56,559 nt of DNA from CAYRFQ01 sp964423615 (GCA_964423615.1 CAYRFQ010000043.1:1-56559), one strand, 5' to 3'; positions 24,368 through 34,427 are shown, counted from the stretch's first letter. Numbers and translations are program-made. Notes: generated from the sequence alone by a model not told the origin.

Positions 24368-27250
24368 ATGTTCTTCCGATGTCGTCGTGTTCTTGTCCCG
24401 ATGTGGTTTTTCGCCGTTTTCCTGCTAGGTCCGGCGTCCAGCCTGAAAGCCCAGATGATTCAACTCGCGAATGTCCCTAAAGTTCTCGGCAATCCCAAGT
24501 CTGTGACTCCGCTGGCGGAGTTTGGAGTTCCCGCCATCCATTCTTCTACCATCGGAACCCAGAGTTTCTGGTTGTCTTCAGATGGCACGAAGGTCTTGAC
24601 CGTCCACGACGAGAAATTTCTCCTTCGTTCTCCCGGAACTGATCTCGTTCGCGAGCGCTTCGTTGGCAAGTTCGTCGATGACAAACGCCTACCGAATGTT
24701 GGAAGACGGCTTCAGGAACGGACCCTGGCTGTTGGCGAATGCGGCGATACGTTCCGTTTGGCCTGGAAACGGAATGACGAAGTGCAAGTTTGGAATGTCG
24801 AAACTGAGCGGTTGCTTTGCAAGTTTCCTTTCGCATCGCTTCACGGTAATGCACAACAAATGCTATTTTCTGGCAACGGCAAGTTCCTCGCAATATGGCA
24901 ATACGCCGACCAAGGAAAAGCGAACATCCTGGAAGTGTGGGATTTAGCAACAGGTAAAAAACGGTGTCAGTGCACTCCTCCCAAGTCAGCGGTGTTTTGC
25001 CACGTTCCAGTTCTGTCAGAGGACGGCCAGCTGTTGGCCGTTGCCACGCATCAACGCCAAGACCAAACCGTTCCGAAAACGGTCTACCTTTGGGATACAA
25101 CCAACGGCAAACTGTTGTTCAAGCTTGAAGGCTTGCGGACGAGCATGTTTGACTTACGATTCTCACGCAACGGACGAAGATTGATCGGGATGACCTCGCT
25201 CGTTCACATCCAAAACAAAAGGCAACCAAAACCGCTGGAAATTGACGGGAAAGTGCTCGTTTGGGACACGAAAACCGGCAAAACAATTGTCGAAGTTGAG
25301 AACTGGTTCCGAAATTCAGCTGTTTCTCCAAGTGGCCTTCTCCTGGCCAGGCAGCTGAGGAAGCAAACAGGGTTCCAAGTCGTCGATCTGACGAACGGGA
25401 AAGTCCACCAACAACGGTACTCGGGAAACCACTTTGTTGTCTTCTCACCGGACGAGAAATTGCTTGCCATCTACCAAGGAGGCAACGGAATCGATTTCTA
25501 TGAGCTGTCCAGCGGGAAACTCGTGCGACCTTGTGAGAATTCAGCCTACTCTCCCCCTGTCGGCTTTACCAAGGACGGGAAACGGTTTGTAGCGGCAAAG
25601 TGGACGTATACCGGCTCGACCAAACTCCGAGCCTGGAACGTCAGCACTGGCAAAGAAATCTTGCCCAAAAAGGGGCACACAGACGCCGTCGTGAGCGTGA
25701 GGTTTTCTCCCGACGGAAGCCACGTCGCGTCTTATGGCAAAGATAACAAAGTTTGCATTTGGAACGAAAAGGCGAAGACACAAATTGGCGAGGGAACTAC
25801 AGAGAGCGACGTCCTCGACGTTGGTTGGACTCCCTGCGGCCAGAATGTCGTCTTCGTGAACAAGAAGGGAACAGTGCAATGGATCGATCGAAAAGGAAAA
25901 GCCATCGAGAAGTTTTCAGTCGGTAGCGGGGTCTCGACAGCCCGATTCGCAGACAACGGTCGGACGGTCGTAGTTCACAAGACCCAAGTCGAAGTCTTCG
26001 ATCTAAAGGCCAAAAAGCTCATCAAGAAATTCCGAATCTCGACCAACGGACCTCAAGAAGCTCTTCCCCGTTTCGCCTTCTTTCAGATCAAGACGCATTT
26101 CGAAGTTTCGCCGGATGGGAGATACTTGGCTCATTGTGCTCCTCAGACTGTGTCCGAAACAGGACACATCCGCTTGGATTTGTACAACACAGTGACCGGC
26201 CGGCGAATCCGGTCGATCCAGCTCTCCCACAAACAACAACAGTACGAACACACCGTCTGCACCTGCATTCGATTTTCTCCCGACGGGCGGTATCTACTTA
26301 CGAGCACGGGTAACGCCAGTAACAGTTTGCGCGGCGTGATGTATTCGAACATCCGAATTCGAATTTGGGAAATCGACTCGGGTCAGAAGGTCTACACATC
26401 CGACGATATGGCCCTCAATGCAACATTTTTGGAAATGTCACCTCGTGGGTGGTTCATCGCCCATCCCGATGGCAAGCGACAACGTTGGCGGCTTTTTCAA
26501 CATCTCAAAGTCGTCCTGCAGCCATCGTTCACGCCGAAAGAGCCGATTTTGGGTAGCGATCCACTAAATGGAAAGATGACACGACAGTTCTCGGCGGAGC
26601 CGTCAAAATTCCCGAGCGTCATGACGACAGGAAGGCCGACAAGCGTTTCGTTTTCCCCCGATGGCAAGCGACTCGCTGTTGGCACTGAACGGCACACTGT
26701 GCTCATCCAAGACGTTTCGAAACTAACAGTGCCTCCAAAGCGGATCGGTTTCGGTGTGCGAACGCCAACCAACGAACTCGTGGAACAGTTGGGGAGTTCG
26801 CGTGCACAAGGTGCTTACGCAGCAATGCAACAGCTCACCCTTCGCCACGAAGACGCGATCACTGCTTTGGAGAAAAAGCTCAAACCGGCTACTGGCATTC
26901 CAGCCAACAAGATCAACAAGTGGATCGCCGACTTGGATAACAAGCGTTATGCCGTCAGGCAACGGGCTTACTCGTCGCTTGTGAAAGTGGGAAGGGTTGC
27001 TGAACCAGAACTCCGCAAAGCACGAGCAAGCAACAAAAGTCTGGAGTTTCTCCAACGAGTCCAAAAGTTGTTGCACCGTTTGGAAGATTCAAGCCCCGAA
27101 CTTCTCCAGATGTCTCGTCAGATAGCCTTGTTAGAGCGAATTGGTTCCAATGAAGCCATTCAACTGCTCCAGAAACTTGCGAAGGGACATCCTAACGCGG
27201 ACCTAACTCGTTTAGCAAAGACAGCGCTGCGTCGATTAGTAAGACGGTGA
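24368..27250 (+). CDS. Exported WD40-repeat protein with C-terminal HEAT-like module
   Basis: The 960-residue protein has a signal peptide (about residues 5-30, ending SLKAQ). A long beta-propeller region with WD40 blades follows (for example SVRFSPDGSHVASYGKDNKVCIWN and VSFSPDGKRLAVGTERHTVLIQDV). From about residue 800 there is a helical C-terminal module: TNELVEQLGSSRAQGAYAAMQQL, WIADLDNKRYAVRQRAYSSL, then LLERIGSNEAIQLLQKLAKG. This module ends WD40 proteins in Gemmataceae and Isosphaeraceae and is a good lineage mark. ATG 24368 follows GAAGGAG at ideal spacing; a TTG at 24353 is less likely. The function is probably protein-protein scaffolding outside the cytoplasm. Confidence 0.88.
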   Translation: MFFRCRRVLVPMWFFAVFLLGPASSLKAQMIQLANVPKVLGNPKSVTPLAEFGVPAIHSSTIGTQSFWLSSDGTKVLTVHDEKFLLRSPGTDLVRERFVGKFVDDKRLPNVGRRLQERTLAVGECGDTFRLAWKRNDEVQVWNVETERLLCKFPFASLHGNAQQMLFSGNGKFLAIWQYADQGKANILEVWDLATGKKRCQCTPPKSAVFCHVPVLSEDGQLLAVATHQRQDQTVPKTVYLWDTTNGKLLFKLEGLRTSMFDLRFSRNGRRLIGMTSLVHIQNKRQPKPLEIDGKVLVWDTKTGKTIVEVENWFRNSAVSPSGLLLARQLRKQTGFQVVDLTNGKVHQQRYSGNHFVVFSPDEKLLAIYQGGNGIDFYELSSGKLVRPCENSAYSPPVGFTKDGKRFVAAKWTYTGSTKLRAWNVSTGKEILPKKGHTDAVVSVRFSPDGSHVASYGKDNKVCIWNEKAKTQIGEGTTESDVLDVGWTPCGQNVVFVNKKGTVQWIDRKGKAIEKFSVGSGVSTARFADNGRTVVVHKTQVEVFDLKAKKLIKKFRISTNGPQEALPRFAFFQIKTHFEVSPDGRYLAHCAPQTVSETGHIRLDLYNTVTGRRIRSIQLSHKQQQYEHTVCTCIRFSPDGRYLLTSTGNASNSLRGVMYSNIRIRIWEIDSGQKVYTSDDMALNATFLEMSPRGWFIAHPDGKRQRWRLFQHLKVVLQPSFTPKEPILGSDPLNGKMTRQFSAEPSKFPSVMTTGRPTSVSFSPDGKRLAVGTERHTVLIQDVSKLTVPPKRIGFGVRTPTNELVEQLGSSRAQGAYAAMQQLTLRHEDAITALEKKLKPATGIPANKINKWIADLDNKRYAVRQRAYSSLVKVGRVAEPELRKARASNKSLEFLQRVQKLLHRLEDSSPELLQMSRQIALLERIGSNEAIQLLQKLAKGHPNADLTRLAKTALRRLVRR

Positions 27251-27327
27251 GTCGGTTTTGCATGGGCCTGTGATCGCTAATCCCGAATCAGACAAACGAA
27301 CTTTCGCTCTTCCTCGTCTATATCTAG

Positions 27328-28201
27328 GCCTTGTTGACAATATTTGGGTAATCTGCTGAAACTACATCGAGGATATGTTTCCTTATTTGGAAGGATTTCG
27401 CTGTGGTCACCCGCCATGATATTTCCGACGCCGATTGGGATCGAATCAAAGACCTTTCTTCCCGAACAACCTAAAGACCCCGGCGTCACGGTTTGCGAAC
27501 AGGATAATCGATTCTTCCTCAACGTCATCCTGTTCGTCGCCAAAACGGGTTTGCCTTGGCGGGATCTGCCCGAAAGTATGGGCCATTGGAACAGCGGTTA
27601 ACAACGCTACTATCGATGGTCGCGAAAAGTTGTTTGGCAACGTATCTTCGAGCACTTACAAGATACCGACACCGAATGGTTGTTCCTCGACTCGAGCGTC
27701 ATAAGGGCTCATCAACACTCTGCTGGCGCCGAACAAAGCGGCGAGCAGTCGATTGGCCGGTCCTTAGGCGGTTTGAGCACAAAAATCCACGCTGGCGTCG
27801 ATGGCTTGGGCAACCCTCTCATTCTCATTCTCACGCCCGGTCAAGAGGCCGACGTGACCCACGCGCAGGACTTAGTCAAGTCGGTTCCTAAGCCCCAGGT
27901 GGTAATTGGCAGGAAAGGATACGACTCGAAAAAGGTCATCGAGAGACTGATGGCCGAAGGCATCGAGACTCAGATTCCTTCTCGCAGGAATGCCAAAGAA
28001 CCTCGGAGTGTCGATTCGCATGTTTACAAGGAACACAATGTCGTGAAGCGATTTTTCAGTTGGATCAAACAGTATCGTCGACTCGCTACACGCTATGAGA
28101 AGCTCGATCGAAACTATATCAGGTTCGTCTTCCTCGCTTCGATTATGGTGTTATTGCGATAGCCTCGACCCCACAAATCACCCAGATATTGTCAACAAGA
28201 C
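27328..28201. mobile_element. IS5-family insertion sequence, 874 bp, decayed
   Basis: The ends share an inverted repeat of the type CTTGTTGACAATAT(C/T)TGGGT. The element is flanked by the direct repeat CTAG (27324-27327 and 28202-28205), the target duplication known for part of the IS5 family. The single transposase gene inside is disrupted. A related relic lies near 50117-50368 with the same right end. Confidence 0.85.
27403..28162 (+). pseudogene. IS5-family transposase with frameshift and stop
   Basis: The N-terminal piece VTRHDISDADWDRIKDL is read in one frame from 27403 and stops at 27472. The continuation KDPGVTVCEQDNRFFLNVILFVAKTG lies in another frame. That frame is broken by TAA at 27599 (after HWNSG), where the family normally continues with Tyr/Arg. 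The remainder is intact to 28162: LFLDSSVIRAHQHSAGA (first catalytic Asp), GRKGYDSKKV (expected DKGYD, with Arg replacing the usual Asp) and RRNAKEPRSVDSHVYKEHNVVKRFFSWIKQYRR. Some IS5 relatives use programmed frameshifting, but the extra in-frame stop argues for an inactive copy. Confidence 0.8.
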
Positions 28202-28488
28202 CTAGAGAGAACCGCAAGCACGTCGGCCATTAGGGGTCGCGTTGGGTTACGAGGTTCAAGCCCAACCAGAAAGTCAATCCCGACAACACTCAGTCCCGTC
28301 GCGTCAGTGACCGTGAGGGGGATTCTTTCGAACTAAGGAATTCCCGGTCGCCAGTGAGTTACCATTTCCTCGATTCAAGAAAATCGCCCGAGGAAATCAT
28401 TGCTCAGGATCGTCATCAGGGATACAGTGGAAGGATTGAAATCTTACAAATGTCTTGTTTCCAGAACCATTTTTTTAGGGAGTCGTTC

Positions 28489-29955
28489 ATGTTGAATTTG
28501 ACCCGACGTGAATTTCTTCAAGGCTCGGCGGCCTTGGCTGGTGCCGCAACTCTCGGCAATGTGATCCCCACCCAAGCAGCTCAACAGAACGGCAGCGCAA
28601 ACGACCGGCTGCGTGTGGCTGTCATCGGCGTCCGTGGTCGTGGAAAAAGCCACGTCAGTGGTTTTGCAGGTCGCCACAACTGTATCGTCACCCACATTTG
28701 CGATTGCGATGAGAGCGTGGTCGACCAAGCCATTCGTTCGGCCGCTTCACGCCCCGGCAATCCTCGACCGGAATACGTCAAGGATATGCGTCGGATCATG
28801 GACAATCCCAACATCGATATCGTCAGCATCGCGACGCCCAACCACTGGCACTCTCTCTCAGCCATCTGGGCCATCCAAAGCGGCAAGCACGTCTACGTCG
28901 AAAAGCCCGTCAGTCATAACGTTTGGGAAGGTCGCCGTCTCGTCGAAGTCGCTCGACACCACAACAAGGCTTGCCAAGCCGGAACTCAAATTCGTTCAAG
29001 CTCGGGCGTCCAACAGGCCATCGCTTGGCTCCAGGCTGGTAACTTGGGGCGTGTCAAAGTGGCTCGTGGACTTTGCTACAAACCGCGTGGGAGCATCGGA
29101 CAGGTAGGGGCCCAAGGCGGCCAAATCCCGAATTCCATCGATTACTCTTTGTGGTGTGGCCCGGCACCGGTCCAACGACCGATGCGACGTGGGCGCCTTC
29201 ATTATGATTGGCATTGGACTTGGGACTACGGCAACGGCGACCTGGGTAATCAGGGTATTCACCAAATGGACATTGCCCGTTGGGGCCTCGGTGAATCTAT
29301 GGTCGCTCCCAAGGTCTTTAGCCTTGGCGGTCGATTTGGTTACGAGGACGATGGTGAAACCGCGAACACTCAGATGTGTGTGTTTGATTATGGCCGATCG
29401 CAGTTGATCTTTGAGGTCCGCGGATTGAGGACTGCTGAGTACAAAGCTCTTGAGAACATCGGCGGAGCCAAGATCGGTATCATTTTCCATTGCGAAAATG
29501 GCGTCATGGTTGTCCCCAGCTATTCCAGGGCCATTGCGTACGACCTCGATGGCGAGGTCGTTCGACGATTCAGCGGCGGAGGAGACCACTTCGGCAACCT
29601 CGTGTCTGCCATTCGAAGTGGACGACATCAAGACCTCAACGGCGAAATCTACGAGGGACACATTTCAAGCGCTTTGTGTCACCTCGGCAACATTAGCTAC
29701 CAACTCGGTAATCAGACACCCTGGAACCGAGCAAGAGGCGGTTTCCAAGACAACGAGGCGGCTTCCGAAACGTTCGAACGGATGCGTTCGCACTTGAGTG
29801 ACAACAACGTCCCTGTCGACAACGGCAACTGCACCGTTGGACCGGTTCTCTCGTTGAACCCACAGACTGAGCGATTTTTGGATAACAACCGAGCCAACCA
29901 GATGCTAACACGGGCCTATCGTCGAGGCTTCGAAGTTCCGACGCAAAACAGCTAG
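28489..29955 (+). CDS. Gfo/Idh/MocA family oxidoreductase with Tat signal
   Basis: The 488-residue protein begins with a twin-arginine leader (NLTRREFLQGSAALAGAATLG). A Rossmann domain follows (RVAVIGVRGRGKSH, SIATPNHWHSLSAIWAIQSGKHVYVEKP), with the EKP motif that carries the conserved Lys of this family. The C-terminal domain contains the planctomycete-style segment WCGPAPVQRPMRRGRLHYDWHWTWDYGNGDLGNQGIHQMD (read in parts). The ATG at 28489 follows AGGGAG and precedes the Tat motif directly. Such exported dehydrogenases act on sugars or polyols with bound NAD(P). The substrate is unknown. A 283-base gap upstream holds nothing beyond the end of the insertion sequence. Confidence 0.92.
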   Translation: MLNLTRREFLQGSAALAGAATLGNVIPTQAAQQNGSANDRLRVAVIGVRGRGKSHVSGFAGRHNCIVTHICDCDESVVDQAIRSAASRPGNPRPEYVKDMRRIMDNPNIDIVSIATPNHWHSLSAIWAIQSGKHVYVEKPVSHNVWEGRRLVEVARHHNKACQAGTQIRSSSGVQQAIAWLQAGNLGRVKVARGLCYKPRGSIGQVGAQGGQIPNSIDYSLWCGPAPVQRPMRRGRLHYDWHWTWDYGNGDLGNQGIHQMDIARWGLGESMVAPKVFSLGGRFGYEDDGETANTQMCVFDYGRSQLIFEVRGLRTAEYKALENIGGAKIGIIFHCENGVMVVPSYSRAIAYDLDGEVVRRFSGGGDHFGNLVSAIRSGRHQDLNGEIYEGHISSALCHLGNISYQLGNQTPWNRARGGFQDNEAASETFERMRSHLSDNNVPVDNGNCTVGPVLSLNPQTERFLDNNRANQMLTRAYRRGFEVPTQNS

Positions 29956-30019
29956 TGTTTTGTCCCTGGACTTAGTGTCAGATCTGGAAACTCAGCCCCT
30001 AGCTCCATCGCCGATCCTA

Positions 30020-30460
30020 TTATCGGAACGATGTCCAAATGGCGATGGCCAACATGGAAATGAATGTTCTCACGACATTCACCGATGCGCCAGCCAAGAT
30101 CTTCTCATCGATCTTGGTTGGTGTTTTGCTTTGGTGTTCGTCTTTTCCCTCAACTTTGACTTCCATCGGCTGCGATGCATCAACCCGAGTATTCCCACTC
30201 GAACGATTCTCAGGCACTTTCATATCAATCGCCAGAGTATGTTGGTTCAACAGCTTTTCTCGCCTCGCCATTTGGTATCCCGAAGCCCATGCTAATCTCG
30301 GTAAGAAAAACATATATCCCATCGTACAGATGTAACAGGGAACGAAGTTCGCGTAGAATGGGTCCGAAACGAACCGTTGCGTGACATATGTCAGAAGTGG
30401 CAGGGATCCCACGTAGGCAACAGTCAGTATGGCGACAAGCGGGAAGATCCTTCGTGGCAT
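30020..30460 (-). CDS. Small membrane protein of unknown function
   Basis: The 146-residue product has AGGAG nine bases before its ATG. Hydrophobic segments lie at about residues 5-27 and 37-55 and at the C-terminus (about 124-144), enclosing a polar loop rich in Lys, Glu and Thr. It has three probable membrane helices and no recognised motif apart from a CYIC pair in the second segment. It converges on the oxidoreductase gene. I do not recognise a family. Confidence 0.6.
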   Translation of the reverse strand: MPRRIFPLVAILTVAYVGSLPLLTYVTQRFVSDPFYANFVPCYICTMGYMFFLPRLAWASGYQMARREKLLNQHTLAIDMKVPENRSSGNTRVDASQPMEVKVEGKDEHQSKTPTKIDEKILAGASVNVVRTFISMLAIAIWTSFR

Positions 30461-30925
30461 TGGACAACTCCTCGCGATCTTTTTTATGAATCGAACCAGG
30501 CAAACATTCCTAGCCTTCGTTTATTTACGTAGACAGGGAAATAGCCTTTCTCAGGAGGTAGACAATCCAGACCCGACCTCGTGTTTCGTCCTCATCGAAG
30601 TGCCTTAAGGATTCCCCAGGGTCAGTTTGGGAAAAACGACAAGTCCGAATCGTCTGTGCGGTGTCTGCTTGGAATTCCGGGCAAACGAAGATTTCTCTAC
30701 TGGGACGTATCCAGGTGAAGAAAACGTTTGGTGTTTTCTCGCTATACCCATGCAACTCCGCAAACGAATCGTTTACCCCTCATTCCGACCAAAAAAATTT
30801 GGTGAGGTGAGAGAGCCTTATCCGATTGTGATTCCTGGGGTAGTTCGATTTGAGAGAAAATTGTCTTTGTTGAATGGTGGTTCAGTGGTGACGCCAATCA
30901 TGGGAGATGGAAAATGGCAGAATGG
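30461..30925. other. Intergenic region with nothing recognised
   Basis: Frames on both strands are present (for example minus 30525-30755 and plus 30627-30995), but neither has a good ribosome site and no motif stands out. I see no repeat or RNA gene in this stretch other than the hairpin that begins at 30926. Confidence 0.4.
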
Positions 30926-30960
30926 ACCCGTATCCTTGGAGGATTTCCGAGGATACGGGT
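30926..30960. terminator. Perfect 11-bp stem-loop after a small exported protein gene
   Basis: ACCCGTATCCT (30926-30936) and AGGATACGGGT (30950-30960) pair perfectly around a 13-base loop, 28 bases past the stop of the minus-strand gene at 30988. No clear T-run follows on either strand, so factor-assisted or bidirectional termination is more likely than a classical intrinsic one. Confidence 0.5.
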
Positions 30961-30987
30961 TGGATAGGCTCACATGGCTTTCGAACT

Positions 30988-31332
30988 TTACTTGACTTGC
31001 ACGACGACAGAACGAGCCACATTGATCCCATCGTCGACTTCGTACATCACCACGACACGGTAGCCGGTTTTAATTTCCCTCAAGGATATACGTTTTCCAG
31101 CTTTTCGTAGAATCGTACTCGGGTGAATGTGGATCGGGAGATCTCGTCCGATCGGCATAGCCACCCGGATTGTCGCTTGCGGGATGTATACAGCCGTTAC
31201 AGTTCCATCGATGACGATCGGGGTGTCCGCACCTCTTGCAGTTCTCGAAGAGGTTGGCTTCGTACTCTCAAGGGTAGGAAGTCCCACGAGCAAGGGAATC
31301 GCTATCAATGAAATCTTCAACGTCGTAATCAT
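30988..31332 (-). CDS. Small exported protein, probable beta-barrel/OB-like
   Basis: The 114-residue protein starts at ATG 31332 after GGAGACTGT. It has a signal peptide (MITTLKISLIAIPLLVGLP) and a compact beta-rich domain (VIDGTVTAVYIPQATIRVAM, TGYRVVVMYEVDDGINVARSVVVQV). The pattern resembles DUF5666-like small OB-fold proteins that describe a value and its exponent-like loop, but I cannot confirm this. It is followed by a stem-loop and probably forms a single-gene transcript. Confidence 0.65.
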   Translation of the reverse strand: MITTLKISLIAIPLLVGLPTLESTKPTSSRTARGADTPIVIDGTVTAVYIPQATIRVAMPIGRDLPIHIHPSTILRKAGKRISLREIKTGYRVVVMYEVDDGINVARSVVVQVK

Positions 31333-31599
31333 ACAGTCTCCATGTTGAACTCGGAAAGCGTGTCTGGTCTCTCTCGTGAGTACCAAACGAATTGCATTTC
31401 GAATCCAGCAGATACTGTACCAATCAACGAGAAATGCCGACAGATGCAGTGGGAAACCGTCGTTTTCCCGCAAGAGCAGGGAATCCGACAGAAAACACAG
31501 AGTCATCTGGGAATACTCTTGCGCAGGAATGAAGAAAGGAACTTCTCAAACCCCAAAAAAGGGTCCTGTTGACCATTCGATATGTCCGAATAGCTGGGG

Positions 31600-32100
31600 T
31601 CAATTCAAGCTGGGCTTGGGAATGGATGGAGGCTTGAGATGATTCCATAGTTCGTCCGCCGGTACGCCGAAGAGAGTTTGTCCATCAGCCGGAGTGAAGC
31701 TCCAGGCTCCACTACAAATCTCTTCCTCGAGTTGTCCGGGACCCCAGCCAGCATAGCCCGCAAAGAGTCGAAGCTGATCGAGTTGTTCCGGATCAAGTTC
31801 CTTGATCTCCTCGAGATACGTAGCATCTGCCATGTAGATGTCTGGTGCGATTGGTTCGGGAATCGGGATGTCCGATCCTGACCAATCGGTAATACTGTGG
31901 AGCAAAAACAAGCCTTCGGTCTGGCACGGCCCGCCGGCGTAGACGGGATATTTCAAGCCTTCCACGGGGACCGGACGGTTGACCACGAGTCCGAAGGCCC
32001 CTTCCTCGTCGTGTTGGATAATCAACACCACCGATTGCCGAAAATTTGGGTCAAGCAGTGATGGTTTCGCTACAAGAAACGACCCGCTATGAAATGGCAT
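31600..32100 (-). CDS. AlgH/YqgE family (UPF0301) protein
   Basis: The 166-residue protein matches the AlgH/YqgE family: SGSFLVAKPSLLDPNFRQSVVLIIQHDEEGAFGLVVNRP (read in parts), YAGGPCQTEGLFLLH and FAGYAGWGPGQLEEEI. ATG 32100 follows GGAGGG at good spacing; the upstream frame extension is basic and unrelated. It lies 26 bases after the PLP-enzyme gene on the same strand and is probably co-transcribed. The molecular role of the family is unresolved. Confidence 0.93.
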   Translation of the reverse strand: MPFHSGSFLVAKPSLLDPNFRQSVVLIIQHDEEGAFGLVVNRPVPVEGLKYPVYAGGPCQTEGLFLLHSITDWSGSDIPIPEPIAPDIYMADATYLEEIKELDPEQLDQLRLFAGYAGWGPGQLEEEICSGAWSFTPADGQTLFGVPADELWNHLKPPSIPKPSLN

Positions 32101-32126
32101 CTTGTTCTCCCTCCAATTTTTCCAAC

Positions 32127-33086
32127 TTACCAGGGCAAACGAGAGAGATCCACGTTTCCGCCGCTGAATACAACGCCAACACGCGAGAGGTCCATGCGGT
32201 CGCGAAAACCCTCGCTCAAGACGGCAGCCAAAGGAACGGCACCGCTCGGCTCCACGACTAATTTCATTCGTTCCCACACCAGACGCATGGCCGCGACGAT
32301 TTCCTCGTCCGAGACCGTAATGACTTCCTCGACCATGTCTCGAATGATCGGCCATGTCAAGTCTCCCATACTCGTCAAAAGCCCGTCGGCGATGGTCCTT
32401 GGACTCGTTTGGGGGATCATGGTGCCACTCGCTTTGGATCTGGCCGCGTCGTTGGCACCGAGTGGTTCGGCGGCAAAAATACGCACCGCCGGGTTGAGTT
32501 CTTTGGCCGCAATACAGATGCCGGAGACCAAACCACCGCCTCCGACGGGAGCGATAATAGCACTGAGATTGGGGACCTGATCAAGCAACTCCAACGCGAC
32601 GGTGCCTTGGCCTGCGATCACATCGGGAAAATTGTAAGGTGGAATCAGTGTCCCGCCAGTCTCCTGGAGAACCTGGTCCGCAGTCGTCTCTCGAGACATC
32701 TGATTGGGTTCGCATTCGATGACTCGACCACCGTAGCCTTCCACAGCACGACGCTTGACGATTGGAGCCGTCTTCGGCATTACAATGTGAGCCGGAATCC
32801 CTCGTAATTTCGCAGCGAGGGCCAGGGCTTGGGCATGGTTTCCCGAACTATGGGTGACGACTCCACGGTGGGCAACTTCGTCGGAGAGCCTGGCAATGGA
32901 ATTACACGCGCCTCGAAACTTGAAGGCGCCACTCTTCTGGAGATTCTCACACTTGAAGTACAACTTCCGCTCCGCCAACTGATCAAGAGTTTGGCAGGTA
33001 AGAACAGGAGTCTCATGGGCGATTCCGTCGATGCGACAGCACGCATCCCGCACATCCTGGAGTGTTGTGGCGTAGGTCGTTTGCAT
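32127..33086 (-). CDS. PLP-dependent threonine dehydratase / serine racemase-like enzyme
   Basis: The 319-residue enzyme belongs to fold-type II PLP proteins. It shows the Schiff-base Lys in KSGAFKFRGA, the SSGNHAQALA loop that holds the substrate, the phosphate-binding PVGGGGLVSG, and the ending VVFSGGNVDLSRL. It has no C-terminal ACT regulatory domain, which fits catabolic threonine dehydratase or serine racemase rather than biosynthetic IlvA. The ATG at 33086 gives the usual N-terminal length; ATG 33104 is possible and neither has a strong ribosome site. It pairs with the AlgH/YqgE gene downstream. Confidence 0.88.
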   Translation of the reverse strand: MQTTYATTLQDVRDACCRIDGIAHETPVLTCQTLDQLAERKLYFKCENLQKSGAFKFRGACNSIARLSDEVAHRGVVTHSSGNHAQALALAAKLRGIPAHIVMPKTAPIVKRRAVEGYGGRVIECEPNQMSRETTADQVLQETGGTLIPPYNFPDVIAGQGTVALELLDQVPNLSAIIAPVGGGGLVSGICIAAKELNPAVRIFAAEPLGANDAARSKASGTMIPQTSPRTIADGLLTSMGDLTWPIIRDMVEEVITVSDEEIVAAMRLVWERMKLVVEPSGAVPLAAVLSEGFRDRMDLSRVGVVFSGGNVDLSRLPW

Positions 33087-33320
33087 AACAACTCTATTGT
33101 ACATCTTGGAATTTTGAACGCCAGGGGCGAAACCCCAAGGCCTCCGTCGAGATTTTGGAAGATTCCCGTTAACGGCACTATCTCTCACGGGTCGCTGGCA
33201 CCGGCGAGGTCCCAAACATCGCTGGCGTTGCTCATGAAAGCGCCCAGTGAACGAGTGCTACTTTCGTGGTCGTGTTGTAACGAGTATTCGCGGCCTATTC
33301 GACCTTCTGAACCCTCGATT

Positions 33321-34427
33321 CTACCAGTGGACTTCGACTCGAATGGATTCATCCCGATTCCGTAAATCGTGCCACGTCAACAGTCCAGCAACCAGGATCG
33401 TCCAGAAATGGATCCAAAAGGCCAAGCTCAAGGCCAAGCTGCGCTGGGTAATGGTCTGAGCGACGAACGAAGCACGCCGTCGCATTCCGCGTTCGAGCGC
33501 TCGAAGTTCTTCATCGGATAGTTGGGCTCCAAAACGATCATCAAAGCGAACCTGGGCTGCCTTCAAGTCATCGTACACTTCTTTGCGAAATTTGGACTCC
33601 ATCGCGAAACCGAAGGTTAGTTGCACTAGGAGGATCGAAAAGAGGAAACCCGCGAGGACCGAGAAGAGCGCCCATCCGAATCGGAGGAGTGTCCGGAACT
33701 GTCGAGGTAATTTGTGTCGAAGCAGCCTGACCAGAGGCAAGACAACCGATAACGGCACGATCAACAATAAGAACATCAGCAGATACATCATGATGGGAAA
33801 GCTCAGACCCGGTCTGTAATCCTGATCGATTCGGATGTTTCGGACATCATCGAATCGATACTCCCCGCCTCTGTTCAACAGTTTTCGGATGTCCGAGTCG
33901 AGCGAGACGCTGCCAAAGGCAGCCTGCCACACGTTCTGCCTCAGGACAGGAATGCCTCTGTTTTGAGCATAGAGCCACGTAAAGAAGCTGGTGACGATGA
34001 TCAGAAACACGCCCACGCAAGGAATCCAACCAAGAATCATGGGGGACAACGGAAGTGTCAAGGTTTCCGATTTGCTTGCTCGACGGACAGAGCGAGGGCC
34101 GTCCTCGGGATAATAGCCATCCCGTCGTCTGTCTGGCCCACGACGCCGACCATGGGTTGACGCCCCGTCACGATGAAAGTCGTCTTCATCTTGCTCACGA
34201 TTTCTCAGGCGTCGTGGTCGGTCCCAGTCTTCTTCTGTGCCTCCATTGTCCCAGGGTTGTCCGCCCTCTGTGGAAGTTTTCCTCTCCCTTTGAGGCGGCT
34301 CGGCCCTGTAATCAGACGGAGCCTGTGCATGGAATTGTTCTGTACACGTAGGGCAGAGGATGAGCTGCCCGATGTGTTCGTCGGCGATCATCAATTTTTG
34401 TTGGCAGTTAGGACACACAAATTCCAT
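33321..34427 (-). CDS. Zinc-ribbon membrane protein, paralogue 1 of a tandem pair
   Basis: The 368-residue product begins with a zinc ribbon (MEFVCPNCQQKLMIADEH, then CPTC). A long Arg/Asp-rich disordered linker follows (about 35-125), then about four hydrophobic helices (near 130-160, 215-245, 255-285 and 335-355). Between helices 1 and 2 there is a roughly 55-residue loop containing VWQAAFGSVS, also found in the neighbour (GWQAAFASVS). It is the same length as the paralogue at 34530, so the pair arose by gene duplication. The N-terminal ribbon resembles those that precede planctomycete membrane proteins of unknown role. Confidence 0.82.
   Translation of the reverse strand: MEFVCPNCQQKLMIADEHIGQLILCPTCTEQFHAQAPSDYRAEPPQRERKTSTEGGQPWDNGGTEEDWDRPRRLRNREQDEDDFHRDGASTHGRRRGPDRRRDGYYPEDGPRSVRRASKSETLTLPLSPMILGWIPCVGVFLIIVTSFFTWLYAQNRGIPVLRQNVWQAAFGSVSLDSDIRKLLNRGGEYRFDDVRNIRIDQDYRPGLSFPIMMYLLMFLLLIVPLSVVLPLVRLLRHKLPRQFRTLLRFGWALFSVLAGFLFSILLVQLTFGFAMESKFRKEVYDDLKAAQVRFDDRFGAQLSDEELRALERGMRRRASFVAQTITQRSLALSLAFWIHFWTILVAGLLTWHDLRNRDESIRVEVHW

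Noticed and set aside
28230..28300. tRNA-like GGTTCAAGCCC segment
   Set aside because: Only a short T-loop-like string is present; no acceptor or anticodon stem can be drawn.
30627..30995. 122-codon plus-strand frame
   Set aside because: It runs through a terminator-like stem-loop and lacks a start signal and motif.
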